Source: Neosynechococcus sphagnicola sy1 (GTDB lineage Bacteria; Cyanobacteriota; Cyanobacteriia; Neosynechococcales; Neosynechococcaceae). From it: a stretch of DNA of 64,000 nt. The stretch's first letter is position 1, and the number at the start of each line of letters is the position of its first letter. Below, one piece after another: positions 27,178 to 35,784 of the stretch. A program made the position numbers and the translations under genes. The notes below the pieces were generated by a model. It did no database searches, was not told where the DNA came from, and saw nothing but the letters and a program-made list of their open reading frames with translations. The stretch covers positions 62,001 through 126,000 of the forward strand of contig NZ_JJML01000002.1 of the NCBI RefSeq assembly GCF_000775285.1. The letters run 5' to 3'.

Positions 27178-28365
27178 TTATAAAGCAGACTCTGAAAGGG
27201 GAATGACTGTTTTCCGCTGTTGGCGGTAGGCCACCATGGCTTGCAGAAACTGCCCAAATAAATAGTCGGCATCATGGGGGCCAGGGCTGGCCTCGGGGTG
27301 ATACTGCACCGAGAATAGCGGCAGAGATTTATGGCGCAACCCAGCCACCGTTTGGTCATTTAAGTTGAGATGGGTGATTTCCACCTCTGCTTCATTGAGA
27401 GAAGCCGGATCAATAGCAAACCCATGATTCTGGCTGGTAATTTCCACGTGCTGTTCCAACCCTGCGGGTTGGTTTAAGCCCCGATGCCCAAACTTGAGCT
27501 TGAAGGTTGCAGCCCCCAGGGATAATCCTAAAATTTGATGCCCCATACAGATGCCAAACATAGGTTTCTGGCTGCTCAGGAGTGCCCTGGTCGTGGCAAT
27601 CCCTTCCGTTACTGTGGCGGGGTCTCCGGGGCCATTAGAAAGGAAAATACCATCTGGGTCATATTTGAGAATTTCGGCGGCAGGAGTGTTAGCCGGAACC
27701 ACCATTACCCGACAGCCATAACTCGCAAGCCGTCTCAGGATATTCCTTTTAACCCCAAAGTCAATTGCAACAACCATTAAGGAATCATCCCCCAGCTGTT
27801 GCAATTGGGTGGCAGGATTAAATTCCCAGCAGCTCGGGGTGGACTCGAACCACTCGTAGGACTCACGGGTAGTCACCTCCTGGACGAGATTTAAGCCGCT
27901 CATACTGGGAGCTGCCTGTACCCGCGCTATTAACTCTGATGGATCGAGAATTGCGGTGGAAATCCCTCCATTCATCGCCCCGACCGAGCGAATTTTTCGG
28001 GTGAGGGCACGGGTATCAATGCCATAGATAGCCGGAATATGATGCTGTTTCAGGTAGTCCGGCAGGGATTGGGTGGAGCGCCAGTTACTCGGTCGGCTGG
28101 AGATGTTGCGGGCGATCGCCCCTCTAATATGGGGTTGATGAGATTCTTCATCTTCGGTGTTGACCCCGGTGTTCCCCAACTCAGGATAGGTGAAGGTGAC
28201 AATTTGTCCCCGATAACTGGGGTCAGTCAAGACTTCTTGATAGCCCGTCATTCCGGTATTGAACACGACTTCGCCAATGGTCGTACCGGCTGCACCAAAA
28301 GACCAACCTCGATAAGTTGTACCATCGGCCAGAACAAGCAGGGCAGGTTTCGCAGCAGGCAGCAT
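27178..28365 (-). CDS. carA: Carbamoyl-phosphate synthase small subunit
   Basis: CarA supplies ammonia from glutamine for arginine and pyrimidine synthesis. The CarA-specific N-terminal domain ([33 protein letters not shown]) precedes a class I glutamine amidotransferase domain with the nucleophile [15 protein letters not shown] and the [11 protein letters not shown] triad part. The ATG at 28365 is preferred; one 18 bp upstream is also in frame. It follows trpD on the same strand. Confidence 0.95.
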   Translation of the reverse strand: MLPAAKPALLVLADGTTYRGWSFGAAGTTIGEVVFNTGMTGYQEVLTDPSYRGQIVTFTYPELGNTGVNTEDEESHQPHIRGAIARNISSRPSNWRSTQSLPDYLKQHHIPAIYGIDTRALTRKIRSVGAMNGGISTAILDPSELIARVQAAPSMSGLNLVQEVTTRESYEWFESTPSCWEFNPATQLQQLGDDSLMVVAIDFGVKRNILRRLASYGCRVMVVPANTPAAEILKYDPDGIFLSNGPGDPATVTEGIATTRALLSSQKPMFGICMGHQILGLSLGAATFKLKFGHRGLNQPAGLEQHVEITSQNHGFAIDPASLNEAEVEITHLNLNDQTVAGLRHKSLPLFSVQYHPEASPGPHDADYLFGQFLQAMVAYRQQRKTVIPLSESAL

Positions 28366-28463
28366 AGGATTGATACGACACAACTCTCTGGACGGCTATT
28401 ATCGCATGAGGACGCAGAAATCCTGGTATTGCCGGTGTCGCCTTCGTCAGATCTCGCTGACAT

Positions 28464-29511
28464 TTAGGCAAGAAACCGGATCAGCTGCTCAAGTTTTGAC
28501 CAAGCAGCCCCGCTCTTGAGAATCTCTTGAGCGAGTAAGAGTCCCTGGGCATGATCACCCAGGGGAACTTTCTCCCCCACTTGCAAGGCCAGAGCTGCAT
28601 TTAAGGCCACGGCATTCTCTTGGGCAGGTGTCCCTTTGCCCTGAAGCACTGCCCGCAGGATGGCTGCATTGTCTTCCACCTCTCCCCCTTGAAGCTCGGT
28701 GATAGGAGCCAGGGGTAACCCCAAGGCTTGAGGATTGAGGCTTCTGAGGTGAACCTGGCCATCCACCAACAGTGCCAGAACCGTTTCATCGGCCAATCCT
28801 GCCTCATCGAGGCGCTCTCGCCCATGGAGCACGATAGCTCGCTGGATGCCCAGTTGCCCCAACGCCTGGGCCATGGGTTCCACGAGGGATGGTGTAGAGA
28901 CACCGAGAACTTGCCCCGTGGGACGCAAGGGATTTACCAGAGGCCCCAAGAGATTAAAAACCGTTCGGATCTTCAAGGTTTTACGTAACGAGGCCACGGC
29001 TTTCAGCGCCGGATGCCAACCCGGTGCAAATAAAAACTGTAATCCCCACTGCTCTCAGAGCTGCCTGATTTTTTTCGGGCACGGTATTGAGAGGCACACC
29101 CAAAAATTCCAGCACGTCCGCAGACCCAACGCGACTGGAAGCAGAGCGGTTTCCATGTTTGACCACAGGTACCCCTGCCGCCGCCGCAACAAAGGCAACA
29201 GCAGTTGAAATATTGAACGTTGCTACACCATCCCCCCCAGTTCCACAGGTATCAATTCGAGGAGTGGGAAGCGTGAGTTCGTCAAAGGATAGAGACTGGG
29301 CCTGAAGAACTTGAGCCATGCCAACCAGTTCAGCGGTGCAGACCCCTTTCGCTTGCAACGCTGCCAGAATTGCTCCCGATAAGGCGGGCGGAATTGCCTC
29401 TTGGAGCCACCCTTCCATCAGTACAGTGGCCTGGGCGGTAGAGAGCGATTGCCGATCCAGGAGCTGTTGGAGCAGGGTAGGCCAGGGAAGCAGAGGATCG
29501 ACGGGAGTCAC
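28464..29511 (-). CDS. trpD: Anthranilate phosphoribosyltransferase TrpD, frameshifted
   Basis: TrpD transfers phosphoribose to anthranilate in tryptophan synthesis. The PRPP-binding CGTGGDG and the stretch [21 protein letters not shown] are intact, and the C-terminal half begins with [16 protein letters not shown]. The frame breaks at 29036-29041 (GTTTTT); beyond it the other frame gives [19 protein letters not shown], the expected continuation. The repaired protein is about 349 residues. It lies 98 bp upstream of carA. Confidence 0.92.
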
Positions 29512-30011
29512 AATGCAGCAGCAGTAGAGATCAAAATCCAGTGACCGAGCACGGAGCCGCTAGAGGTCGGACTCAGTGGTAAGCCTGCTCCATTTTATGC
29601 CGAGTTGACGACCCCTAGCTGAGCAGCGCTAAAACGTTGGCAATTCCAATCCACCGGGCAACAGGGCTACCGAGTCCCGCCTCAATCCTAAATTTTGTTC
29701 ATTTTGAGCAAACTTCCCCTGACCAAGTTGCTAAAAATGCCTCAACTGAATCGATCCTCCTTCTCAGAGACATTAATCAACAGCCCCCTTCTCTTATCCG
29801 ATTCATTAGTTTTTCTGAAGTAAAGGAACGAAAGAATAGTGGGCAATTTGTCAAATAGTTGTTATCTTTTTTAATAATAAAGCGACCGCCGAAATTGCCC
29901 CACTGGCGAGAACCGTCTGGTAAGCGTGCGATCGCTCTGGGGGAGTGTTTCTGGTTCAGGCCAGGGTTAGGCGCTCCCATTGTCTACTCTCTCTTGCATA
30001 GGAGCTAGTTT
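29512..30011 (+). promoter_or_regulatory. Intergenic region with possible nblA promoter
   Basis: No gene is visible in this 500 bp; a 73-codon open frame at 29637 has no coding character. TTGTCA at 29848-29853 and TTAATA at 29871-29876, 17 bp apart in an AT-rich stretch, could drive nblA with a leader of about 130 nt. No clear GTA-N8-TAC NtcA site was seen near it. Confidence 0.35.
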
Positions 30012-30206
30012 ATGAGTCAGTCCATTGAGTTATCTCTGGAACAGAAGTTCAGCATCCGATCCTTCGAGAACCAAGTAGAAAAGATGAGCCGTGAGCAGGC
30101 TCAGCACTTTCTGGTGCAACTCTATGAACAGATGATGGTGCGGGAAACCATGTACAAACACTTTCTCAAGCAAGAGTGGGGCTTAGAGACTGGCCCCCGC
30201 TTTTAA
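30012..30206 (+). CDS. nblA: Phycobilisome degradation protein NblA
   Basis: A 64-residue NblA: IELSLEQKFSIRSFENQV, LVQLYEQMMVRETMYK and the C-terminal FLKQEWGLE match the family closely. NblA binds phycobiliproteins and recruits Clp protease to dismantle phycobilisomes during nutrient starvation. GGAG lies 8 bp before the ATG. Its presence shows the organism has phycobilisomes. Confidence 0.95.
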   Translation: MSQSIELSLEQKFSIRSFENQVEKMSREQAQHFLVQLYEQMMVRETMYKHFLKQEWGLETGPRF

Positions 30207-30294
30207 CCATCGGACGTTCTGCAGTGGGCGACCTCTGCCTCTTGCTTAATTCCTCTGGAAACAAGCTGGGGGTGTTGGGGCGTCAGATGCAACC

Positions 30295-30432
30295 ATGATC
30301 CAAGGTCGTCTTCCGGTCACGTATATTCTCTTTATTTACTTACTCCTCCTCATTTTTTTAGTTCTGGCAGTCCTCCTGCCCCCTATCCCTCTATATAAGT
30401 TTTTCGGCTCCGAAGTTACACCAGGAATTTAA
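30295..30432 (+). CDS. Small membrane protein, unknown (45 aa)
   Basis: A 45-codon frame, ATG to TAA, with one long hydrophobic helix (about residues 8-33) ending in PPIPLY and a short polar tail. It resembles the size and layout of small photosystem or NDH subunits but matches none I know (not PsbT, PsbX, PsaM or PetN). There is no strong ribosome site. It follows nblA by 88 bp. Confidence 0.4.
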   Translation: MIQGRLPVTYILFIYLLLLIFLVLAVLLPPIPLYKFFGSEVTPGI

Positions 30433-30662
30433 CCCTTTCAAGGAAGCCAGGAGCTAGGAGTTGATGGCTTTCTGCCTCCTGCCTCTCGATACCGATCTCC
30501 TGCCGATCCAAAGTTGCCTGCCACCCATCAAGTTCAGATCTGGCCTCGCTGCAGTTGCTTCTTGGCTGCACCCCACCTTGGTAAACTGAAGAGCAAAGTT
30601 CTGGTAAAGACAGATCGGTGTGTCTGTCCTAGAGCTTGGGGTGGTTGAACTTGGATATAACA

Positions 30663-31337
30663 ATGCTGGGACTCGCTGCAAGTGCTTTACTGCTGATTCT
30701 GGCGTACCTGTTGGGATCAATCCCCACGGGATATTTGGCGGGTCGCTGGCTGAAGGGAATTGATATTCGAGAACAGGGTTCCGGTTCCACAGGAGCGACA
30801 AATGTCTTGCGCACCTTGGGAAAAGTACCGGCAGTTACAGTCCTGATCATTGATGCCCTCAAGGGTGCAGCTGCGATCGCCCTGGTACGGGGGGTCTATG
30901 GTTTAGAAACTTTCCGTGCCATCACAACAGATTTGAGTGGGATGGGAACCAGCCTGTTGCCTTGGATGCTTACCCTGGCTGGACTGTTGGCAATCCTGGG
31001 TCACAGCAAACCCGTCTGGATTGGGTTCAAGGGGGGAAAATCAGTGGCAACGAGTCTCGGCGTTTTGCTAGCCCTCTCTTGGCAAGTCGGTCTGGCAACT
31101 TTGGGGGTATTTCTGGGGGTTTTGGCCCTCTCACGAATTGTCTCTTTAAGCTCAATCCTGGCAGCAATTGCTGTTGGGGGCTGGATGTACGGGTTTGCCC
31201 AGCCCTTACCCTACTTGTTGTTTGCGATCGCTGGGGGACTGTATGTCATTGAGCGGCATCGGGGAAATATTCAGCGCCTCATGGCTGGCACCGAACCACG
31301 TCTGGGGCAGAAACTTCCTCAAGAAAATCAATCCTGA
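30663..31337 (+). CDS. plsY: Glycerol-3-phosphate acyltransferase PlsY
   Basis: PlsY makes lysophosphatidic acid from acyl-phosphate and glycerol 3-phosphate in the inner membrane. The three family motifs are visible: GSIPTGYLAGR, GSGSTGATNVLRTLGK, and GHSKPVWIGFKGGKSVATSLG. Five or so membrane helices are expected. The ATG at 30663 is used; an upstream TTG at 30636 is possible. The 3' end overlaps the convergent ion-channel gene by 10 bp. Confidence 0.93.
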   Translation: MLGLAASALLLILAYLLGSIPTGYLAGRWLKGIDIREQGSGSTGATNVLRTLGKVPAVTVLIIDALKGAAAIALVRGVYGLETFRAITTDLSGMGTSLLPWMLTLAGLLAILGHSKPVWIGFKGGKSVATSLGVLLALSWQVGLATLGVFLGVLALSRIVSLSSILAAIAVGGWMYGFAQPLPYLLFAIAGGLYVIERHRGNIQRLMAGTEPRLGQKLPQENQS

Positions 31338-32041
31338 CGATCATGAACAATGTAGAGGCTAACCAATCGAGCGATAAATATCGCTGGAAACAGTTGACCC
31401 AGCACCGACTCTACATTGGCCAGAAACATTGCTAATCCCTGAGTGGGAAGAATATCTCCATAGCCCAGGGTTGTCAGGGTTGTGAAGCTAAAATACATCA
31501 TAGGGTAAATGCCATGGCGTTGAGTCAGGTGGGAGAAGGCACTCTGATCGAGTAATTCGATGCTGCTATAAAAGAGAAACCAGAGACTCCCAATCAGAAG
31601 ATAAATACAGATTCCCCCACGAATCACGTCGATAGTTACCCGCTCCGCTTGATAAATCCTCCCCCCCATCACATAAATAGCCACTGCAATAAAAAGGGCG
31701 TAAATTAAATTACTCACAATAGAAGTGGTGACTCCCAAGGTCGAGAGGGGATTGTGATTATCAATTGCACCTAAGATAAAACCTAGTATTGCAACTCCTC
31801 CTAAGGGCCAAACTATATCTCGACGAGGATGACAAATTCCAATAATTTGAAAGATCACACCGAGCAGCATTAATGTAGAAATAGTCTGGGCAACGCTATT
31901 CTCATTAGAGATCGCTAGCGTCAATAGGAATAAAACTTGAAGTGTTAGAAGACGAGTATACTCTCGATGCTGTAGGTGTGTGATCATAAAGTAAAAATCG
32001 AAATTAAATATTCGAGCTAAGTCTGGGCTCAAGTCCTTCAA
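31328..32041 (-). CDS. K+-channel-like membrane protein
   Basis: A 237-residue protein with about five or six hydrophobic segments and, near residue 189, SFTTLTTLGYGDILP, a pore helix and potassium selectivity filter (TLGYGD). The pore lies before the last membrane helix, as in ion channel 2-type proteins. No cytoplasmic ligand-binding domain is present. Its start codon overlaps the stop of the upstream receiver-phosphatase gene by 4 bp, so it is the last gene of a signalling operon and may be its output or a co-regulated function. Confidence 0.85.
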   Translation of the reverse strand: MKDLSPDLARIFNFDFYFMITHLQHREYTRLLTLQVLFLLTLAISNENSVAQTISTLMLLGVIFQIIGICHPRRDIVWPLGGVAILGFILGAIDNHNPLSTLGVTTSIVSNLIYALFIAVAIYVMGGRIYQAERVTIDVIRGGICIYLLIGSLWFLFYSSIELLDQSAFSHLTQRHGIYPMMYFSFTTLTTLGYGDILPTQGLAMFLANVESVLGQLFPAIFIARLVSLYIVHDRQD

Positions 32042-33171
32042 TCAAAGTTAATTTGGAGCAGGGAAATATCATCATCAAAGGTGGTTTTATCACCAATTGT
32101 CCGGATATGATGCAAGATTTGATTCAGGTTAGATCGTTCCAAATCTTGTTGGCTTCTGAGCAGTTCGATAAAGGCTTTTAGCCCCCAGATGATATTATTT
32201 TCCAGACAAATTTCATAGACTCCGTCACTAAAAATATACAGCGTACTCATGGCTTCAATCGTGTAGATGTCATCGACAAACTTGATATCTGTTAGCATCC
32301 CAATCGGTGGGCCAATCGTGCGCAACTGACGTAGTTGAGGCGTATTATCTGTGTTTAAATACTTGAGAATTGCCGGGGGATGTCCGGCACTTGCATAGGT
32401 CAACTGACGCAGAGAAGGATGATAGACACCGTACCAGATGGTGAAATAGAGATCCTTGTGGCGCGACATTTGAAAGGTATCATTGAGGGCTGTCAAGACC
32501 GCACTTGGTTTGTTAAACGGCACATTCAAGGACTGCGATCGCAACATATTCAAGACAGACACTGACAGCAAAGCCGATCCCACCCCATGACCGGAAACAT
32601 CCAGGAGATAGATCACCAATTCATCGGCATTCAACCAGTAGTAGTCAAAACTATCACCCCCCAGTTGCTTCGAGGGGATAAAGCGAGAATCAATGGTGAT
32701 ATTCCCCGTCATTGGTGGTGGCAGCAGGGAGCGCACATAATCGGCAGCTTCAGTCAGTTCTTCCTCCAGTCGTTGCTTCTGGAGCTGCAAATCTTGACTA
32801 AGTTGATGCAGCCGGAGTCCGGCACTGACTCGAGCCCTGAGTTCATTCATTTCAATCGGCTTGGAAAGAAAGTCATCTGCCCCAGTGTCCAAGCCCTTGA
32901 TGCGATCTTCTAAAGCCCCCCGGGATGTCAACAAAATAAAAAAAGTGGTTAATAGCTCCGTGTTAGCCTTGATCTGGCGACAGACTTCTAGCCCATCCAT
33001 CACGGGCATCATCCAGTCGCAGATAATCAGTGAGGGGAGTAACTTGTGGGCTTTGGCTACGCCTTCCTCCCCATTTTGGGCAACACTGACCTCATAGCCC
33101 TGCTTCTGCAGAGTCCTCGTGAGCAACACCCGAATGGTCGGGTCATCATCAATGATCAGAATCTTAACCAT
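32038..33171 (-). CDS. Receiver domain fused to PP2C/SpoIIE-type phosphatase
   Basis: A 377-residue protein. Residues 2-120 are a complete receiver (IIDDDPT, phospho-acceptor Asp in IICDWMMPVMDG, LTSRGA, FLSKPIE). A short coiled coil (about 124-143) leads to a PP2C-type serine phosphatase (about 150-377) with GGDSFDYYWL, DVSGHGVGSALLS, SAGHPPAI, FSDGVYE and DDDISLL. Such proteins dephosphorylate STAS antagonists when their receiver is switched. It is third in the operon and translationally coupled to the channel gene. Confidence 0.93.
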   Translation of the reverse strand: MVKILIIDDDPTIRVLLTRTLQKQGYEVSVAQNGEEGVAKAHKLLPSLIICDWMMPVMDGLEVCRQIKANTELLTTFFILLTSRGALEDRIKGLDTGADDFLSKPIEMNELRARVSAGLRLHQLSQDLQLQKQRLEEELTEAADYVRSLLPPPMTGNITIDSRFIPSKQLGGDSFDYYWLNADELVIYLLDVSGHGVGSALLSVSVLNMLRSQSLNVPFNKPSAVLTALNDTFQMSRHKDLYFTIWYGVYHPSLRQLTYASAGHPPAILKYLNTDNTPQLRQLRTIGPPIGMLTDIKFVDDIYTIEAMSTLYIFSDGVYEICLENNIIWGLKAFIELLRSQQDLERSNLNQILHHIRTIGDKTTFDDDISLLQINFD

Positions 33172-33184
33172 AGGGCGGCATCAA

Positions 33185-33562
33185 CTAACTTGCCAGTGAA
33201 CCCGCAGCTTCAACCGTTTGTAAAAGCCACTCTAAACGGGAAAGTAGCTCTATCGCATCCGTGAGTTGTTGATCACGGGCTTGATCTTCAAGGGTTGCGG
33301 CGACGGATTGCATCGCTGTGATGCCCAAGCTACCACTGGCACCTTTGATCCGATGGGCAGATTGCTCCACGCCCCGACAATCCTGAGCTGCGATCGCGGT
33401 TTTAATCAGATCAAGATTAGATTGAGTGTCCGTCACAAAGACATCCAGCAGCTCCATTTGAAATTCTGTATCCCCATCAGACAGTTGATGGAGAAATTCC
33501 CAATTAATCGGGTTTTCTGAGGGAGGATCGTTCTGATGAGATGGTTCTTGCACGGTTGTCAC
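33185..33562 (-). CDS. Hpt domain phosphotransfer protein
   Basis: A 125-residue histidine phosphotransfer domain, with the phospho-histidine in SAHRIKGASGSLG near residue 72. Its start overlaps the stop of the upstream receiver gene (ATGA), and its stop is 13 bp before the receiver-phosphatase gene. It could pass phosphate between the two receivers encoded beside it or from an unlinked hybrid kinase. Confidence 0.92.
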   Translation of the reverse strand: MTTVQEPSHQNDPPSENPINWEFLHQLSDGDTEFQMELLDVFVTDTQSNLDLIKTAIAAQDCRGVEQSAHRIKGASGSLGITAMQSVAATLEDQARDQQLTDAIELLSRLEWLLQTVEAAGSLAS

Positions 33563-33987
33563 TTGCGGCTCTGACGGACGATATGTTGAATCCAGTGGTT
33601 TAAAATTGCTGACAGATCTTCCTGGGTCACAGGCTTGCTTAAGAAGTCATCCATCCCTGACTCGCGGCATTTTTCTCGGTCGGCAGTTGACGTATTGGCG
33701 GTAATCGCAATAACCACAGTCTGTCGGTGCACACCTTCTCGCTGGCGAATCACACGAGTTGTATCATAACCATCCAGAATCGGCATCTGACAATCCATCA
33801 GGACAATATCATAAGTGTCTTGATCCATCCGTTGCAGTGCTTCCTGACCATCGCTGGCGACATCGGCCACATAGCCCAAGACCTTGAGTTGTTTCAGGGC
33901 GAGTTTCTGGTTGACCTTGTTATCTTCTACCACAAGGATTTTCACCGATGACGGGTGGCCATCATTCTGAAGAGTCGCCTTGATCAT
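33559..33987 (-). CDS. Single-domain response regulator
   Basis: A 142-residue receiver of the hybrid-kinase type (ILVVEDNKVNQKLALKQL, phospho-acceptor in VLMDCQMPILDG, AITANT, FLSKPV). There is no output domain. It is the first gene of the four-gene signalling operon and overlaps the Hpt gene by 4 bp. A histidine kinase is not encoded nearby. Confidence 0.93.
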   Translation of the reverse strand: MIKATLQNDGHPSSVKILVVEDNKVNQKLALKQLKVLGYVADVASDGQEALQRMDQDTYDIVLMDCQMPILDGYDTTRVIRQREGVHRQTVVIAITANTSTADREKCRESGMDDFLSKPVTQEDLSAILNHWIQHIVRQSRK

Positions 33988-34037
33988 AGGGTCATCCTGG
34001 GAAATAGTTCAGATTTTCAATACCGCCGTAGACGTTT

Positions 34038-34256
34038 CTACTCTGCGAAGCACCAGGAAAACACGAAGAATAACAGACCCAGACTCAACCAACCCGGCAC
34101 CTGGAGCCATTCTAGCCAGCTTAACGGCCAGACGATCAGCACCTTTGTCAACAGTCCACCACTGGCTAGCAATAATACTAAGACGGCAAGGGGCATCAGT
34201 CTGCCTCCATCAAAAATATCCAGAATCCGCTGCAGACATCCTAAACGCTTTTGCAA
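34038..34256 (-). CDS. Small membrane protein, unknown
   Basis: A 72-residue frame with two hydrophobic helices (about residues 21-42 and 53-70) separated by WPLSWLEWLQVP. An internal ATG (34196, MPLAVLVLLL) may be the real start. It lies just upstream of the signalling operon on the same strand. No family recognised. Confidence 0.5.
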   Translation of the reverse strand: MQKRLGCLQRILDIFDGGRLMPLAVLVLLLASGGLLTKVLIVWPLSWLEWLQVPGWLSLGLLFFVFSWCFAE

Positions 34257-34370
34257 GATCCCAATGCAATCCGGGGTACTGAAAAAATTGAGCCGGATTG
34301 CAGGCGACGCTGGGGAGTCAGGCTAAGATGGAAGCTGGTGTGCTCTAAAATATCCCCCTGAGTAACCTTT

Positions 34371-35162
34371 GTGCTGAATACCTTACTAGCTGATTTTCGC
34401 ATCATTTTCGAGCGCGACCCTGCTGCTCGTAACTGGTTAGAAGTTCTGTTGTGTTATCCCGGTTTCCAGGCGCTACTGTTACACCGTTTTGCCCATTGGC
34501 TTCATGTTCTGGGTTTGCCGTTGATTCCCCGGCTGTTGTCTCACATTGCCCGATTCCTCACCGGGGTTGAAATTCACCCCGGTGCTGTGATTGGCAAATG
34601 CGTCTTCATCGATCACGGCATGGGAGTGGTCATTGGCGAAACAGCGATCGTCGGAGATTATGCCCTGATTTATCAAGGTGTCACCTTGGGGGGCACGGGC
34701 AAGGAAACGGGGAAACGTCACCCCACCTTGGGAGAAAATGTCGTAGTTGGCGCTGGCGCTAAAGTACTGGGGAATATCCAAATTGGCAGCAATGTTCGGA
34801 TTGGGGCTGGTTCAGTTGTACTGAGGGATGTACCCTCTGACTGCACCGTGGTAGGCGTTCCAGGTCGGATTGTCTTCCGTTCCGGTGAACGAGTTGAACC
34901 CCTGGAACACGGACGGTTACCTGATTCAGAAGCCCAAGTCATTCGAGCTTTGGTGGATCGTATTGAAGCGTTGGAGCAGCAACTCCAGGCTGGGCAATGG
35001 GAATCGAGACAGACTCCACCTTCCATTCCTGATTTTGTCCCGCACCATCTTACCGTCCGGGTCAGTGGAGGGGAGCATGCTCTGGTTCCTCAAACTGCTG
35101 CACCTTGCTGTGATCTGCGAGATAAGGTCATTGAGGAATTTTTAAACGGAACGGGCATCTAA
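34371..35162 (+). CDS. cysE: Serine O-acetyltransferase
   Basis: CysE makes O-acetylserine for cysteine synthesis. An N-terminal helical domain is followed by left-handed hexapeptide repeats with the catalytic His in FIDHGMGVVIGETAIVGD and GGTGKETGKRHPTLGENVVV. It starts with GTG at 34371. The C-terminus beyond residue 200 (about 60 residues) is longer than in many homologues and rich in polar residues. Confidence 0.93.
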   Translation: MLNTLLADFRIIFERDPAARNWLEVLLCYPGFQALLLHRFAHWLHVLGLPLIPRLLSHIARFLTGVEIHPGAVIGKCVFIDHGMGVVIGETAIVGDYALIYQGVTLGGTGKETGKRHPTLGENVVVGAGAKVLGNIQIGSNVRIGAGSVVLRDVPSDCTVVGVPGRIVFRSGERVEPLEHGRLPDSEAQVIRALVDRIEALEQQLQAGQWESRQTPPSIPDFVPHHLTVRVSGGEHALVPQTAAPCCDLRDKVIEEFLNGTGI

Positions 35163-35173
35163 AGATTGGTGTC

Positions 35174-35640
35174 TTAAGGATTTACCCACCGAACTGCCCC
35201 CTGAAGGGGCTGCTGCTGATCATCAATCCAGCGGGTTTGAGACTCTAGTTGCAGTTCTAGATGATCCACCTGTCTAGGCTGCAGCAATAGGAGGCAAAAC
35301 ATCGGTAGTCGATCCGTGGGGCTGGGTGGCAGGGCTGGGAAAGCCTGATCCTGGTGGGTGCCCCCCGATGTGGGCCAGGTAAATTGCCGGCGGGCAGCTT
35401 CTAAGAGATCGTGCCAAGTGGCTCGATCGTCTTGCTGCAAGATGGGAATCGAAGGGGCTGCATCCACCAGACTCAAAGTGCCAGCAATGCGGATTGTTCG
35501 CGGGTTGGAGGAAAGTACCAGCAGGCTTGTGCCCAAGGGTTAACGTAAATTTGGGCTGCTTTCTGGCTGCAATTTGCAGAGAGTGGCTATCGATCAAAGA
35601 ACGGTTGCGATGGAGGGCATGGGCTAGGGGCAATCGCTAG
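35174..35640 (-). pseudogene. Pyridoxamine-phosphate-oxidase-like (Alr4036 type) gene, decayed
   Basis: Pieces of a flavin-binding PNPOx-like protein occur in order but in different frames: LAHALHRNRSL at the 5' side, then QKAAQIYVNPWAQACWYFPP and TREQ, then RIAGTLSLVDAA, FTWPTSGG, FCLLLLQPRQVDHLEL and the C-terminal RWVNP. One base is missing near 35505 (TREQ to FRIAG), and about 35 residues expected between the first two blocks are absent. The lost central block cannot be explained by a single homopolymer error, so this one may be a true pseudogene. It is convergent with cysE. Confidence 0.55.
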
Positions 35641-35684
35641 GGAGCGGAGGACATTGGGTTAAAACTTCGAACAGTCGGCAAGGC

Positions 35685-35713
35685 TCAATAGGTTTTCTCT
35701 AAAACCCTATTGA
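35685..35713. promoter_or_regulatory. Inverted repeat upstream of nrdJ
   Basis: TCAATAGGTTTT and AAAACCCTATTGA pair over 12 bp with a single bulge around a CTCT loop, 72 bp before the nrdJ start. No U-tract follows on either strand, so it is more likely an operator or leader hairpin than a terminator. Confidence 0.45.
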
Positions 35714-35784
35714 TGGTGTACAGTAATAACTTTAAGTACTATACCTAGCAAATCTCTTCCTTCAACCAATAGCGAGACCCTATT

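Noticed and set aside
29637-29858. 73-codon plus-strand ORF upstream of nblA
   Set aside because: No ribosome site, no recognisable motif, and it overlaps the likely nblA promoter region.
35641-35784. Cobalamin riboswitch before the B12-dependent nrdJ
   Set aside because: The 140 bp are too short and lack any B12-box-like sequence; only a simple hairpin is present.
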